A DNA stretch of 64,000 nt from Colias croceus (GCF_905220415.1 NC_059538.1:6820001-6884000); one strand, 5' to 3'. Positions 1-13,649 are shown, numbered from the stretch's first letter. Notes: generated from the sequence alone by a model not told the origin. Made by a program: numbers and translations.

Positions 1-16
1 TTGTTGTTGTAGGTAG

Positions 17-1541
17 GAATAATAATAATTATTCTTACTTGTTGGTTATGAAATGTATATTGAAATAATTTACTTTTACAAATCATTAGTGATATTAGTT
101 TTGAGTGAAAATGCTTGGATCAGCATAATATTATATGGTACTTCAAATACATGTTTTGATAAAAAAACAATAGTGTAATAAAATAAAACTGCGTTTTATT
201 GTAATCAATGTTGACAGTTTTAAATTCCAAAATTATTGATCAATAAAATAGTTTACACCAACAAATATAACTTTTATTTTTATAACCATCGTTCATAATA
301 TAAACCGTAGCAGGTGGCGTTTTGAAGTTCTGTCTACTCATACAGAAAAATGGAAAACTTGTTTTTTTTGTAAACAATTTATTACTCATTATTGTTGTTT
401 GGCTGTGTGTTTGGCAACTCGAAGCGTGGTCGTCCGTCGTAGGTACTTTTGTTCGGCGTCGCGTCGTCGCTCGTCCGCGTCGGCTTGATATAAAACATTC
501 TTGATTTCATTGACACGCGCTATGATTTGCGCGCGGAATTTCTTGTGTTGTGAATTTATTTTTGTATGTTATGCATTTTAATTGAATCAAATTGCAATAT
601 TTCTCTAGTATGCATTTGAGACTATATTGTAATAATTGATCGTGGGTAGGTATAGTAATTAATTATTCTAATAACGCAATTATATTTTCGGTGGGATTCA
701 AAACAAAAAATTGGCCCGTGATTTTTATGAAATTTCACCACATTGCAAATTATATATTATACAATTACAATTACAATTATTATAAATCGGTAAACTATCA
801 AAGTAATCACAAACTTGCAAAATATGCTTTTCCGAATTTTCAGACAGACACACAATTTTATTAGTTTGTTTTATCAAAGTAGGTACCTATACCTATACGC
901 TTACGTCGCGCGTCGCGTCGCGTCGTCGAAAACGGTGCGCCCAGAAACAAACATACCTACCTAATTCAGTTACAATCCTTTTTTTGTTCCGTAATATATT
1001 GTATTCTAATACGATTTTTTTTATTCGTCGGCCAGTTCTACTAGGTATAAAAAGATAAAATTGAAATATAATTATTGTAGCGACAGCCATATGTTACTAT
1101 GTTTTCGTAAATATGTTTTTCACCTTCCTGGTTATTTTCACATAATCTTATATATTATATATAAATGAATCGCAAAATGTGTTGGTAAGCGCATAACTCG
1201 AGAACGGCTGAACCGATTTCGATAATTCTTTTTTTATTATATTCCTTGAAGTACGAGGATGGTTCTTACTTCTTATGGAGAGAAAACGTAAACATGTACC
1301 ACGGGCGAAGCCGGGGCGGACCGCTAGTAAATAATAAAATAATAAATAGTGTATTAGATTTGTTATTGTATCTTGTATACCTACGAATAATTATTCTTAC
1401 GTCTTGTTGGGAAATGTTCAAATACCTACCTATTGAAATAATTTACTGTTACAAATCATTAGTGTTATTAGGTAGTTTTGAGTGAATAGGCATGGATCAG
1501 AAATTCAGAATATAATATGCTACTAACTACTCAAATACATA
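17..1541. repeat. Diverged direct repeat pair, about 135-155 bp each
   Basis: Segments 17-152 and 1383-1541 share long matching blocks in the same orientation, for example 'attgaaataatttact' followed by 'ttacaaatcattagtg', then 'tagttttgagtgaa' and 'ggatcag'. Small indels separate the blocks. The SINE at 1150-1330 lies between the copies. It could be a local duplication or two copies of an unnamed repeat. Confidence 0.6.
1150..1330. mobile_element. SINE-like repeat with the 'cgggcgaagccggggcgg' end
   Basis: This copy runs from AT-rich DNA through 'ctcgagaacggctgaaccgat' wording to a GC-rich end containing 'accacgggcgaagccgg' and 'ggaccgctagta'. A near-identical copy in the opposite orientation lies at 41023-41196, and related GC-rich ends occur at 20672 and 45005. 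Copy number within one window and the lack of an ORF support a short interspersed element of the type common in butterfly genomes. The family name (Metulj-like) is from memory. Confidence 0.75.
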
Positions 1542-2120
1542 CACGCCAAACTTGTTTTACATTCACGCCATCTAGAGTTCAATCTTTATCATTTTTGTAT
1601 ACGTCTGTGTGTGTAAACGACCCTGTATGCAATGACAGATGTTAAAACGCATGGTTTTACCGAATTGGGTGGATTTTAAGGCAATGATATGACATATTTA
1701 AATAAAATATAATATTCAGTAATCGCCATGACTATTCCTACGACCTTAATCTTTTCCAATTACGCAAAAACTCAAATAAACTAGAAATGTAGAATTCAGC
1801 GCCATCTAGCGGGACATTGGCTGGGAACAGATCGTAGCAATCACCTTAATGCAGCAGTATTTTAGTATCTATAGCAGTATTGCAAAAAATTGTCACATAA
1901 TATAGTGCTTGCATTTTGTTTTTGTTTAGTTCTAGAGTTCAATTAATATTAGAAATAGAGGTACTTCGGTATTATATCAAATATTCCCTCCTACATAATT
2001 CTAAATGAACACTTGAGCTATAGCATGAGTATCACTTGTAGTGGAAACTTGGATTTTATACATTTTATTTGTTGTAGTATTATAATGAATATATTACTGT
2101 AACTAAGGATCTGTTTTCAG

Positions 2121-5100
2121 GGTATGCCTGAGGCATGGGCACGGCTGTTAATGGCCTCAAACATTAGCAAACAAGAACAGAAGAGTAATCCACAAGCAGT
2201 TCTTGATGTTCTTAAATGGTATGATGCATCAGCAACCCAACCGCCTGTATCTAAATACATGACGTCCGCCCAGATGCATACAACTCATTCAGGTAATATA
2301 TAAATTAAGTGCTCAGCAGAAGTTTCACAATACTTCTTTTTGTGAAATAATATAATTTTTAAGGCTAATGAAATATGATAAAGAATGTCAACAAACTGCC
2401 AAGGCCAAAACATCTTATTTGAATTAATACTTTATGCCATTGCCAATTGAAAATAAAATAATAACAAAAATATTAAAAACAAAAAAAAACTGTAAAGAAT
2501 TAGTAATATCAGAAGTTGTGCCATATTACATATTTAGAAACTGTTTCATTTTGTATATTTTTTATGTTGAATAAAGAAAATATAAAATACTTAATTCTGT
2601 GAAAATGTATTTATTATGTTATAGTCAGATTATCATATTTGTTTTTCATTTTACTTAATCTAAATCTTGATGCCATGAAACAAGAATGGCCAACAAATGA
2701 TTTTGAAGCTTGATTTTATAAAAATGGTTTAAATATGATGCAGGATAGGACAGAAATAACCCACACAGTTTATGTATCTGTTAAATAATATGAACTAATT
2801 CAGTCAGTTTTAGTATATAGAAAGCCTTGTAAGCAATATTTTTTTTTGACATTGATCAATATCAATTTCACGAAAAAATTGCTCAGGCAACTGACTGACT
2901 TAGTTCATATTATTTATTATTTATACTTCTATGCAATCATATGTTAAGAAAAATTAAAAACTTATTACCTCACTATTGCAGTATCACTTAATAATGATCA
3001 GTTGTTTACGTTTTTTTGCTGTCTTATTGGCATTACTATAAATACAGTTTACCTTCTAATGCAAACCATTTATTTAAATTCTTCAATAGGTTCCTCAGTG
3101 TCTCGAGTTTCTTCGAGTAGTCCTTCATCATCTACACCTACAGACACAGAGCATCCAGAGCCCCCACCCCCACCACCTTCAAGACCAGACCGTACTAAGA
3201 GCATTGTAAGATATTTCCTAGATATAATAAATAATTTTTTAAATATGCTAAAAATCAAATATGTTATGTATAAACTTATTATATATAGCAGTTTAGTGCT
3301 ATTTAATTTCTTACAATTTTCTAAAGGATTCAGGATAAAGTGGTAAAATCTCATAACAATTACCAAAATGTTGCAGTATACTAAACCAATAGAAGAAGAA
3401 GAGGCCCCTCCCCAACGACCCGCACCTGCGCCTGCGTCTCCTCCGCACGTTCCGCATCCTGCTCTCACTACACATTCTGTCAGTTACTTTTATAATTTTA
3501 TTTATTAATAACTCCTTCTGAAACATAGGCTAACTAGAAAGTAGAAACATATTATAAAATTCAAAATACTTGAGGATAAAATATATATTATATTAATTAA
3601 TTTATGAAACAAAATAAGTTTATTGTATTCATCTTATATCTGTAATACAACATAACTTATAAACAGTAATTTTTTAAAGTGCTACAAGCTATTAAAATTG
3701 TAAATTATTTTTATTATTTTAATTATAAATATTTCAAATATTATATATTATTAATATTTCAAATGGTATGGCCATTTTAATTGGCATAAACTCGTGTCAA
3801 AAGCCTAGCTTCTGTTTGGGTGGCAGAGCGTATTAAAATCAAATTCAAAATACGGCAGGTAATATTTATTATATTTTTCGTATTTTATAGATATGCAGTA
3901 GAGCAGAGGTGGTGGGGCCGGTATTGCCGTTGGACCGCAACAAGAACCCCGCGCACACGCCGCCCGCGCTCGCGCCCGCACACGCGCCGCCCGCCAACGG
4001 CGCGCCCGCTGCTACTGAGACAGGGTATGTCAGGTATACTTGCGTTTGAATCACATGTACTGTATGGGGACTTCTACTTTGATGTTATATTCGTGTTTAT
4101 AATACATAATATTATTATGAATGGATAAAATAATATAAACTTGTGGCAAATATAAAATCATATGTGCTACTAGGGACACTTTTATTTGTTGAAGATGATT
4201 TTTAGAATCTTGTCATAGCGATACAAAATAATCTTTTTACAGAAGGTCTACTGGACAACAGCAGAGGAAAAAGAAAATGACTGATGAGGAGATTTTAGAA
4301 AAATTAAGAACAATTGTTAGTGTCGGTGATCCCAATAGAAAATATACAAAAATGGAAAAAATTGGACAAGGGTAAAACTCAGCGAATTTATTTCCAGTAG
4401 TATAGAGTAATATTTTCTTAATATTTATGGTTTATTATTATTTTAGAGCGTCAGGCACTGTGTATACGGCAATTGAGACCTCAACAGGAATGGAGGTTGC
4501 TATAAAACAAATGAATCTTAGTCAGCAACCTAAAAAGGAACTTATTATTAATGAAATCCTTGTGATGCGGGAGAATAAACACAATAATGTTGTCAATTAC
4601 CTTGATAGCTATCTCGTGAATGAGGTAAGGCCTGTTTATGTATTCTGTATCTTTTTAAATATAGGTGTATGAAAAAGTCTATGTATACTCAATAAATCAT
4701 TAAAAATAAAATATTCATTAGAAATAGCAATTCACACAAAACAATATAATATCTTTAATTATTTTTGTAAGGTTTCATACTTATATCCAGGATTGTTTTT
4801 CTATGATAACTTGCAGGAGCTGTGGGTAGTGATGGAATATTTAGCGGGTGGGTCTCTCACTGACGTTGTGACCGAGACGTGTATGGACGAAGGCCAGATA
4901 GCGGCCGTGTGTCGCGAAGTGCTGCAAGCGCTGCACTTCCTGCACACCAACCATGTGATACATCGCGATATTAAGTCCGATAATATACTACTTGGTCTCG
5001 ACGGACAAGTCAAATTAAGTATGTGATGAGTGATGACATATTATCTACATTTATCAAGAATTCATTTCTTAATATTTTTTGCCAACTTAAAGTAAATCCA

Positions 5101-6893
5101 TGCAGTAATTTGAGTTTAGCCATACATACAGATTACAGACAAAAATCCTAAAAACATATTTTTGGCTTCAATATTGTATGCAGATCATGCCCCAAGTATT
5201 ATATAAAAAAAAATTAATATGCAGTTTTGACTTTTTTCATATTATTATGTATGGGGCCATCCATTCATCATGTGATGTTTTTTTGGCATTTTTTCGTACC
5301 TTGCCGAAAAAAAAAGTACACGTGATATATTACCCCCCCCCCCCCAATTCCCCTCTTGTGATATTTAGTGATTATTCATTTAAACCTCCCCCCCCCCCCC
5401 CCTTTCGAGCCTCACGTGATTAACGGACAGCCCCCATGGATATGAAATTATATTATTTTACGATTTTGAATAGTATTGTTTCGTACTTGTATTACTATGT
5501 CAGAATTTCTTTTTTACTAAAAATATAAATTAATTTACAGCTGATTTCGGTTTTTGCGCGCAAATATCTCCTGAACAAAATAAACGAACTACCATGGTGG
5601 GTACACCATATTGGATGGCACCAGAAGTGGTAACAAGGAAGCAGTATGGACCAAAGGTAAAAACAAAATTTATTTGCACATATAGGTATATGTGTTAACG
5701 GAAATGTATGTAATCCGTCATTGTATAAAATTCCTAGGAAATGTATTTAATTCCTAAAATCATGTGAAATGTGTAAAAATTTCCTAATACGATATTGGAA
5801 TTGTTTACAATTCCTTGATTTAATACATTTCCAGTATCATATACAAAACCAAGTGCTCGACCCCAGCAGTCTGTGTAGTTTTTTTTAGTGCAGTGGATCT
5901 TGACTTATAAATAGTGTAATACTTTTGAATCAAATTTTATGTTATCTTTTAGGTGGATGTATGGTCATTAGGAATAATGGCTATTGAAATGATAGAAGGA
6001 GAGCCCCCCTATCTTAATGAAAATCCCCTGCGAGCGTTATACCTAATCGCTACTAATGGTAAACCAGACATCAAAGACAAAGATAAACTTAGTGCTGTTT
6101 TTCAAGACTTCCTTGACCAGTGCCTAGAAGTGGATGTAGAAAGGCGCGCTACAGCACTAGATTTACTTAAGGTTTGTTTCCATTTTTTGTAATAGGTCAT
6201 CATATTCTTATTTTATATAAAATTAACTTTCAGCCAGCGTTGTTAATCAAAAATCCGCATAATTCCCGTTCCATGGTCGGTAGACGGTCAGGCAGACAGA
6301 CAGGATTACTTTCGAATTATAATATGTATTAGTAGCGATACAGACTACTATATTAATTTGATTAAAAGTCATGGTCTAAGATCCAAATATAGGTCGACCT
6401 TCACCGGCGTGATAATAGAATGAGACGAGTTACGAGATAATAGAATGAGATGAGTGAAGGTAGACTTTGTTGTTTGGATCTTCTACCATCATAGCAAATT
6501 AGGAATGATGGAGTATAAGCTAAATGTTGCATTTGCGATGTTGATAAATATGAATGGAACAAAATAGATAGACACTAAAGAAAGCTAAATTAATTTGGTA
6601 TAAACTGGACCTTGCCAGTCCAAATTTTATTTGGTTTGTTAGTTAAAAACGTAACATATTCTAGAACTAATCACTAAAAGTGAAATAGCCAATAAATGTT
6701 TACATGTTGTGATAACATTATATAATAACACACACATATTGTGTGTACTTGATTACGATATAAAATACAATTTATACGTACCTTTTTTCATGCATTTTTT
6801 TACTCACAGCATCCGTTCCTAAAAATGGCTCGGCCGTTGGCCTCGTTGACGCCTCTGATAATGGCAGCGAAAGAGGCCGCAAAGGGCCATTAG
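2121..6893 (+). CDS. Pak: p21-activated kinase (group I PAK), 3' part, ten exons
   Basis: Serine/threonine kinase activated by Rac/Cdc42 that controls actin and adhesion signalling. Exons: 2121-2292, 3090-3205, 3377-3478, 3891-4024, 4243-4371, 4447-4624, 4817-5018, 5541-5656, 5953-6171, 6810-6893. All junctions are GT-AG and all phases join, giving 483 residues to the TAG. The first exon carries the autoinhibitory segment that follows the CRIB motif (GMPEAWARLL, then SNISKQEQK). Exons 2-4 are a Pro/Ala-rich linker with a PIX/SH3-type proline motif before RTKSIYTKPIEEE. The kinase domain shows the glycine loop (IGQGASGTVY), VAIK lysine, HRDIKSDN loop, DFG in TDFGFC, activation-loop RTTMVGTPYWMAPE and the C-terminal LTPLIMAAKEAAK. 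The start codon and CRIB motif lie left of the window. Identification is secure. Confidence 0.97.
5253..5436. repeat. MITE-like repeat with two poly(C) tracts in PAK intron 7
   Basis: The segment begins 'ggggccatccattcatc' and ends 'ttaacggacagccccc', which are imperfect inverted ends. Inside are two homopolymer C runs, around 5333-5345 and 5389-5402, and two 'cacgtgat' motifs. No ORF continues through it. The ends resemble a widespread arthropod repeat with GGGGCTGTCCAT-type termini. It sits wholly inside the intron between the HRD exon and the DFG exon. Confidence 0.6.
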
Positions 6894-8790
6894 CGGCGGC
6901 CCCCGGCGCCCGCCGCGCCGCGCGCGCCGCCCTCCCCCCGCGCCGCCGCCGCGCCACCACGCCCGGCGCCCCAGCGCCCCGCGCCCCCGCGCCCGGCGCC
7001 CCCCGCGCCCCGCTAGCGCGTCCAGTGCCTCTCTGCGTCCGCAGCACATTGTATTCCGCGACTCGGCCACTTGCGCCCGACGGCACCCCTCGACTCGACC
7101 TCTCTATCTCTGATATTTAGGTATAGAGACGTCCGACAAGTGGCTGCAAGCTATACAAAGTATATATTTTTACAAGCGACTATGAATTAACGATAATGCA
7201 GTCCAGTAGCCGTAACGAGTACTGTAGTGTCGCGTAGGAGTTATTCGTTTCGCGTCGGTGACGTGATCTCTGATTGACGTGTTTCGCTCGACTAGCGGGA
7301 GTATTTGAATAGAATGTAGATATAGTGTGTTAGAGTTGAATCGAATTGTTACGGTTATCTGCAAACGAAGACTGGCAGTTTATATATTAGATTTATAAAT
7401 ATTAGAATACTTATAGGACTTTGTAATAGTACGATCAGCTTTTTCACTGTGATGATATTTGGTGACAGTAGATTGGAACACGTCAGTGCAGGGCGAGAGC
7501 TTAGCGTTAGATATGTGCTGTACCTAAAGTACATATTAAATATATACTAGAACTGACCGTCAACGATATATTTGTATTAAAAATTTGATTGGCGTAAGTG
7601 ATAAAAATAGGGAAAATTTTTGAATACCTATTTACTGTAATTTTTTTGGTCATAAATTTTCTTAAAATTTATATATATCAACTTTAAATATTTTACTGTG
7701 CTTCTATTTATTTTATGTAATGTTTGACCTTTTTTTTAATGTGTAAGCTTTATTTTGCTACTAGATAGCTAGTTTAATATTTAATATTTTAAACTGCTTT
7801 AATTATGTATGTTGAAAAGTTTTTTTTTTTTATTATAAAATTGAGATTTGAACATTTTTCATTGATTCGTTTTTTTTAATGTTTGTTATAATGCTATTTT
7901 TTAACATAATCATAAAACTCATACTTGGTTTTGAGTAAATCATTTATTGTTAGTCATGGAAATGAAGCATTTACATAGTATTAAGTTTAAATAGTTTATT
8001 TATATGACATGAATATTAATCTGGTATTATAAAAGCATATTGGCGCCATTACATTTTAATAAAAAAAATCTATGGTAGGTAATTCACGAGAATACTACTA
8101 CTTAATCGAGAGTAAGTTTGACGACATTTGATTAAAAAGAGAGTATGTTTATAATTACTGAATACCAAATTTAAACACACATTGTGTTGTGTGTACAATA
8201 TAATATGTGTGTTTAAAATCCTATTCTTTCCTATTAAAGTTATATGTCTTCCGCAATTAATTAAACCTTACAAGTTTGTTTGCAAACTCTCGAAAGAAAA
8301 TGTTTGGAAATGGAATTCAAAACGCATTTATAAAACATTTAAGACAATATACATTAGACACTAGATAGATTTAAAGAATAACCAAACCATGCTATATTAT
8401 TATATAACTACGCAAAAAGTATTTTTCATTTTTAAGAAATGTCCTCTCTGCTTTATATTATATAGGTTGTGCCGAAAGACGCTGTTTTTAGTTATTATTT
8501 TGCTATTTAATATTAAAGGTGAGATAAGCAATTGTATGGACAACATTGAATGACATGATTTAGGCCTTAACATTGAAACTGATTGATTACTTAAAGCATA
8601 CTATGTTAATCTTATAGGTATATGTGGCCATACCTGCAAAATGTAAAATAATATAATACCTACTTAAAATGAAGAAAACATTATAATATTTATTATAGTA
8701 GGTACAAGATGTATTTTAATGTTACATGAAAATACTTGTAACTCTTTATTAGACGTGAATAAATACAATTTAATGAAATAAAACAAATAT
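6894..8790 (+). other. Probable PAK 3' UTR with an extremely GC-rich start
   Basis: Directly after the PAK stop, 6894-7030 is nearly pure C/G with many CpGs, then composition falls back to AT-rich. Arg/Ala-rich ORFs on the minus strand here are composition artefacts. Canonical AATAAA hexamers occur at 8758 and 8777, so the transcript plausibly ends near 8790. Its length is inferred, not shown. Confidence 0.5.
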
Positions 8791-10737
8791 ACCGTATTAT
8801 TTACCTTTATTTAAACAAAAATATAAAGTTATATATTTCTACTTTCCTTTTAGTTTTACTGAATGAAAATTGACTGGCCTTAACGACTTATACTAAAAAT
8901 ACATTTAACATGGCCTATGTATACTAATATAGTGCATCCATACAAAACTATTGTACAATAATGAATATAGAAAGTTTGTTCATAATAGCAGATATTTCAG
9001 AGCTTGGAAGTTTCAGTATGATAGTATATAATTTAAGGAGTGTATTACCTATGTGATCTTGAAGATGAATTTGCAAGTATGAATAAGATAAAATGAAAGT
9101 TGATATGTAATTATATCTATAAATTAAGTTGAAAATGTATTATTAATAAATGTAATGAAATAAAATGAAAATAAATGGCGTGATTAGTAACTTTCACCAT
9201 TTACCTAACGACTAGCGTCATTACACAACTTGTCAGAAGTAAAAAAAAACACCTTGAAGTTATTTTTTTAGTCCCTGTATAAAAATGGTGACATTATTTT
9301 ATGAAATATTGTGCTTACTAAAAAAAAATTACAAAACTCACATAAGTATGTGGGTAGTTAAGTGACCTGATTTGTGATTTGATTGCTATTTGAATCGTAT
9401 GTAATCGCAGTAATGAACTATTGTGTCCTCAAAATAACCACTGCAAGTTGCAAATGTTTCTCCAATTCTAATAAAACTTATTTATCTTAAATTAATCATC
9501 AACAATGTTTGACTTAGCACTGTTTCTGAATTTGATTCAATGTGCCTACGGATAATTCACAGTTGCACTAATATTAGTAACCGAGACATTTATATTATTA
9601 TGAAAGAAAACCAGTTCTATTTACAAAAATATTTATTTCATCAGAAGTCACAAAATCATTGGATTATAATACAACAACTTGTACTTAAAATATTCAATTA
9701 CTTGGTATTGTTACCCCTCATTGTAAATCACTTACAGCAGTTCGTTTGTCATTTCGTACAATAAAGGACTTGGCGTGCGATAGATCGCCCGCGCATACGT
9801 TCAAATAATATGACAAATGAACTGCAGCCGATATCAGTTTATATATCTTTTTTTATTTATTTACAACGAGAGTTAATAAATAAAAGCTCACAATTTATAA
9901 TAAATTACAATGACTTGAGTTTGGTAACTAAACGTTAATTGTATATATACAAAGATACAGTATAATATTTATTCAATAAAATATAGTACATCTAGTATTT
10001 ATGTAAAATATAGACCTTTGTTTCTAAGAGCTGATCTTTTCAAAGTTAGGAATTTATTCTATGGAATTTCAGAAAAAGGAGAAACTATAGTAGTAATAAA
10101 TAATGGACTCAACTCAACATGCGATAGTACACATGTTGAGTTTGAGTATAAAACTATTACATCCGCTATCTGCCAGTGAAATTCGAGTCAAAATCGCTCT
10201 TTTCCAGAGATTAGCCCGAAAAAGCAGACAAATGAAAAATAAAACTATTTTGATACATCAAGCATTTAGGAATAAGTGGTTAAATATTACAAAGAGACAC
10301 TCAAATTGGTGTAGATTACCGTTAATTAACCAATACGAAAATAATACATAAGCTGACGATTAACCGAGATGTTAATTTGAAGCACCATCGGATTATAAAA
10401 TTTAATATACAATTTGTATAAGTTATATTTTTTCATAGATCTGCATAGTAGAATATAAAATTAAACCACTTCACTTTGCTATTTTGACTAATTTATATTG
10501 AATGCTACAAACCGCCTTTATACATAATATGTATATAGGCTTTATAATAATATGTATATAATATATTAACTGAGAAATGGTGTTACATAGTTTAACACCA
10601 TCATGTAAGTGTCTAGCAACTAAAAAACAAAATAAATTATAAAATTAAGTATTTTTTTAAATATGCAGTTACGTTGATAAAGTTATCACATCTATTACTT
10701 CTCATCAATAGATATTAGAGTTAAATAGAAATATCTG
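8791..10737. other. Intergenic DNA between PAK and MsrB
   Basis: AT-rich, with no ORF resembling a known protein. A short plus-strand ORF at 10103-10351 has no recognisable domain and no supporting splice or start context. The flanking genes are convergent, so both 3' UTRs may extend into this stretch. Confidence 0.5.
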
Positions 10738-12883
10738 TTAATCTTTCCGATCCTCAGCTGCAATAAAGTCCAATGATGCTGAATTTATACAGAAACGTTT
10801 CTTCGTGGGCGCCGGCCCATCATTGAATACGTGTCCTAGATGAGCTGAGCACTTGGAGCATCTCACCTCAGTTCGCACCATACCTGGTCGTGTTAAAACC
10901 AGTAATATATTTGCCCCAACTATTATTTCACATATGTCCATTCACCAATAAGCCATTTAACACACATCACATTGAATAAAAAGTGATCCCCATGAGCATA
11001 ATATTATCCAAAATGATTTTCATAAAGTTCATGTGGTGGTTGGTGGGCAATGTAGTCACAGCGGCAGCAGTTGTCGTCCGGCCGGCAGCCATCCAGGAGG
11101 GGCAGACGGGACAGGATAAGATGGGTCAAAGGAGTGAAGGCAAATGCAGATTAATGTCATGCACATTCCATACATGATGAGGATATAATTCAGGGTTAGT
11201 AATATGAATAACAAGTGATAATATACATATGTATATTGATTATTTTATTAGTAAATAAAACATTGTGCAAGTTTTGTTATGATACCATTGATAAACAACC
11301 ATAAAATGATTTTGTGATTGATAAATTTGTGCAAGTTATTAATTCGAATATAAGAGGTGGTGTAAATAATTACAATAAATAATAAAAACAGGGGTTTATG
11401 TGTATTAATAAATTAATAATCATAATTACGTACAGAAAACCAGTAACATCAACTTACGGTTTTGTGTGTGACAGGATTGTATCAATAGGTGATTGTGGAT
11501 ATAGGAAAGAGAAAAAATAGTAAAATATATTAGAAACAAATCCCAACACCATAAAAATGATATTGTTATAAGAATAAAAAAAGGAAACAATATTGATAAT
11601 TTACATGTACTAACAATGAAACTGATAAGAAATAAAATTAAAGAATTAAACAAACAAATGCAGACTAATTTATTTTAATAACATAAAAAACAGTATGCAA
11701 AACATTTATAATGAGTTGAATATTATAAAATATAATTAAATAAATTATGCATTGGATCTCAGTCATTGCAAGAGGTCATTCTTAAACAGTAGACCTATAA
11801 TGGTCCAACAATTATTGTTTTGCAAGGCAGTGTGGGACATATCACATTTGTTGGAATATGGAGTGCTGAATTTATTTTCCTATTCCTTAAATTCGTCATA
11901 CTATGTATATTTTAAATTTCTCATAAAATAAAAATTTTTATACACAATAAAAATAATATAAATAGATATAACTGATTTTGCATAAATAAGTGACACAACA
12001 AAGCCAATTGAATTCCTAATAAAGCAATGATAGGATCATGAAGCACAGAACATGGCCTTGATCATGAATTAAGATATCTGAACAATACCCTGTAGAATGA
12101 ATTTCAATGCTAACATTGGAGATTGTTACATATGAATGAGCATGAATAAATTTCTGGTATGATTTTAATCATGACAAGACATTACCTATGTGTTTAGCTA
12201 CATAATATATCATTAGCATGAATGGGTAAGAATTAAGAAATGATAATAATATGTAGTCATATCAAGAATTATGACTGAACAAGAAATAAGTGATTACTGG
12301 TTTGTATTGTAATTTAGAATTGAAATCATACCTGCACTTGTATCTTGATGTAATGTTACTTTTTCCTTAGCAAGTACATCATTGAAAGCAGGCCACCCAC
12401 ATCCAGAGTCATATTTTGTTTTAGAAGTAAATAATTCTTGGCGACACACTATACATACATAAACACCTTCTTCATAAAATTTATTGTAGCATCCTGGAAA
12501 ACATTTATATCTCATGAGAATTATACAAAGGTAATAACTACTTTATTAACTATGAATTAATTTACCTGTAAAGGGTCTTTCAGTTCCTGCTTCTTGTGTG
12601 ACATGGTATTGCAGAGGTGTGAGTCGTTTCTTCAAGGAGTCTTTATCTTCCATTGCTCTCCAAATCAATGCTTAAAATATCAAAGTAATTTAAATATCAA
12701 TTATTTGTAACGCTACTTCAAACAAAGTCTAATAATTTATCACTATTTAATAACTATTAATCAAGACGTATTAACTTTAGCAAATGCTGACTTACCTGTT
12801 GTAAATGGATGTCTTAACTGAATACTTCTATTGAATTGCGTCGCTTTTCTAAATATAGTTATTGGTCTCAGTAGAACACGCAT
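10738..12883 (-). CDS. MsrB: Methionine-R-sulfoxide reductase B, mitochondrial-type
   Basis: Reduces the R-epimer of methionine sulfoxide in proteins, using thioredoxin. Exons in transcript order: 12796-12883, 12566-12670, 12332-12493, 10738-10883; total 166 residues with all phases consistent. Residues 1-35 are Arg-rich with hydrophobic residues and no acidic residue, as in a mitochondrial targeting peptide. The MsrB domain follows: zinc ligands as CIVC (78-81) and CSKC (127-130), the SGCGWPAF block (94-101), TSAGMVRTEV, HLGHVFNDG (133-141) and the catalytic RFCINSASLDF with Cys150 in the position that is selenocysteine in some vertebrate homologues. A second Met at residue 36, in exon 2, could start a cytosolic form. 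The gene is convergent with PAK. Identification is secure; the start rests on the leader sequence. Confidence 0.96.
10940..11180. other. GC-rich coding-like patch inside MsrB intron 3
   Basis: Within the AT-rich 1.45-kb intron, 11040-11110 is markedly GC-rich. On the minus strand it reads as a Cys-rich stretch (DNCCRCDYIAHQPPHELYENHFG is broken soon after by a stop) and stops also interrupt it upstream. I do not recognise the protein. It could be a gene fragment, a decayed exon or a transposon piece. Confidence 0.3.
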
Positions 12884-13640
12884 TACTTATCACTCACATT
12901 ACCTACCTAGTTTTGGAAGAAAAATTATGTAATTGCGTGTCATATTTATTAATATAAATTATGTTATTTGGCGTAATATTACCAATATTGATAAGATAAA
13001 AAAAAGTTGTATCGTATGTATGCTTTATTTACTATTCTTTATTTATAGAAACCAAAATAATATTTCAGATGCTAGAAGTTTCAAGTGAATCTATAATAAT
13101 ATAATAAATTCGCAGAATTAAATGACGGTGAGTAATGACAAAATATGACAGATTTTACCAAATTAACAACATTGTACAGAAACAGAATATCAAGTTCACT
13201 CATAGAGTAAAATAATAAACACCTGTTCACTGTTCAAGTCTTGTTCAAGTATATACCTATTCCAGGAAGTTCTTTGTTTATCCCATAGAGTAATATAATA
13301 TAATATTAAATGGTTTATCCTGAGTAATGAGTATTTATGTTCTGTGATGTTCTGTGATGTTTATTAATTGTCGCCGCTAAGATGACTCTCATGCCACCAG
13401 TGCGTTCGTCAATCGTCGCTGTTCAGTTACTCGCGTGGTTACTACTTACTTGTGTGGTTACTCGCGATACGTGCGTGTGTAAACATGGTACTATGTTACA
13501 GCAGGTTGCAGCATTTCCCATTGCGGAAATTCTTCCACAAGTTGTTATTATACTAATATAGGAATAACATTTCATCGATATTTTTTAAAGTGAAACTTTT
13601 ATTACATCGTCTCAAAACATAAAGATTGGTTTCCAACAAA
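12884..13640. other. Region upstream of MsrB and left flank of the LINE
   Basis: Contains the probable MsrB promoter (5' of 12883) and AT-rich DNA with no credible ORF. A short tandem duplication, 'tgttctgtga' twice, lies near 13340-13357. The left end of the retrotransposon is not sharply defined, but composition changes to GC-rich at about 13660. Confidence 0.45.
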
Positions 13641-13649
13641 ATATAGTCT

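Larger units (their letters stand above)
1..2120. other. Non-coding DNA upstream of the visible PAK exons
   Basis: No coding exon is recognisable here. The stretch is AT-rich with a short CpG-rich patch near 895-945, one SINE-like repeat (1150-1330) and a diverged direct repeat (17-152 and 1383-1541). It is probably intron or upstream sequence of the PAK gene that begins in frame at 2121, because the CRIB-motif exon that must precede it is not found in this interval. Confidence 0.6.

Noticed and set aside
3820..4128. Arg/Pro-rich plus-strand ORF over PAK exon 4
   Set aside because: It is out of frame with the neighbouring PAK exons; the phase-joined frame gives the expected Pro/Ala linker.
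6772..7086. Arg/Ala/Gly-rich minus-strand ORFs over the PAK 3' end
   Set aside because: They result from GC-rich, stop-poor composition at the PAK terminal exon and 3' UTR.
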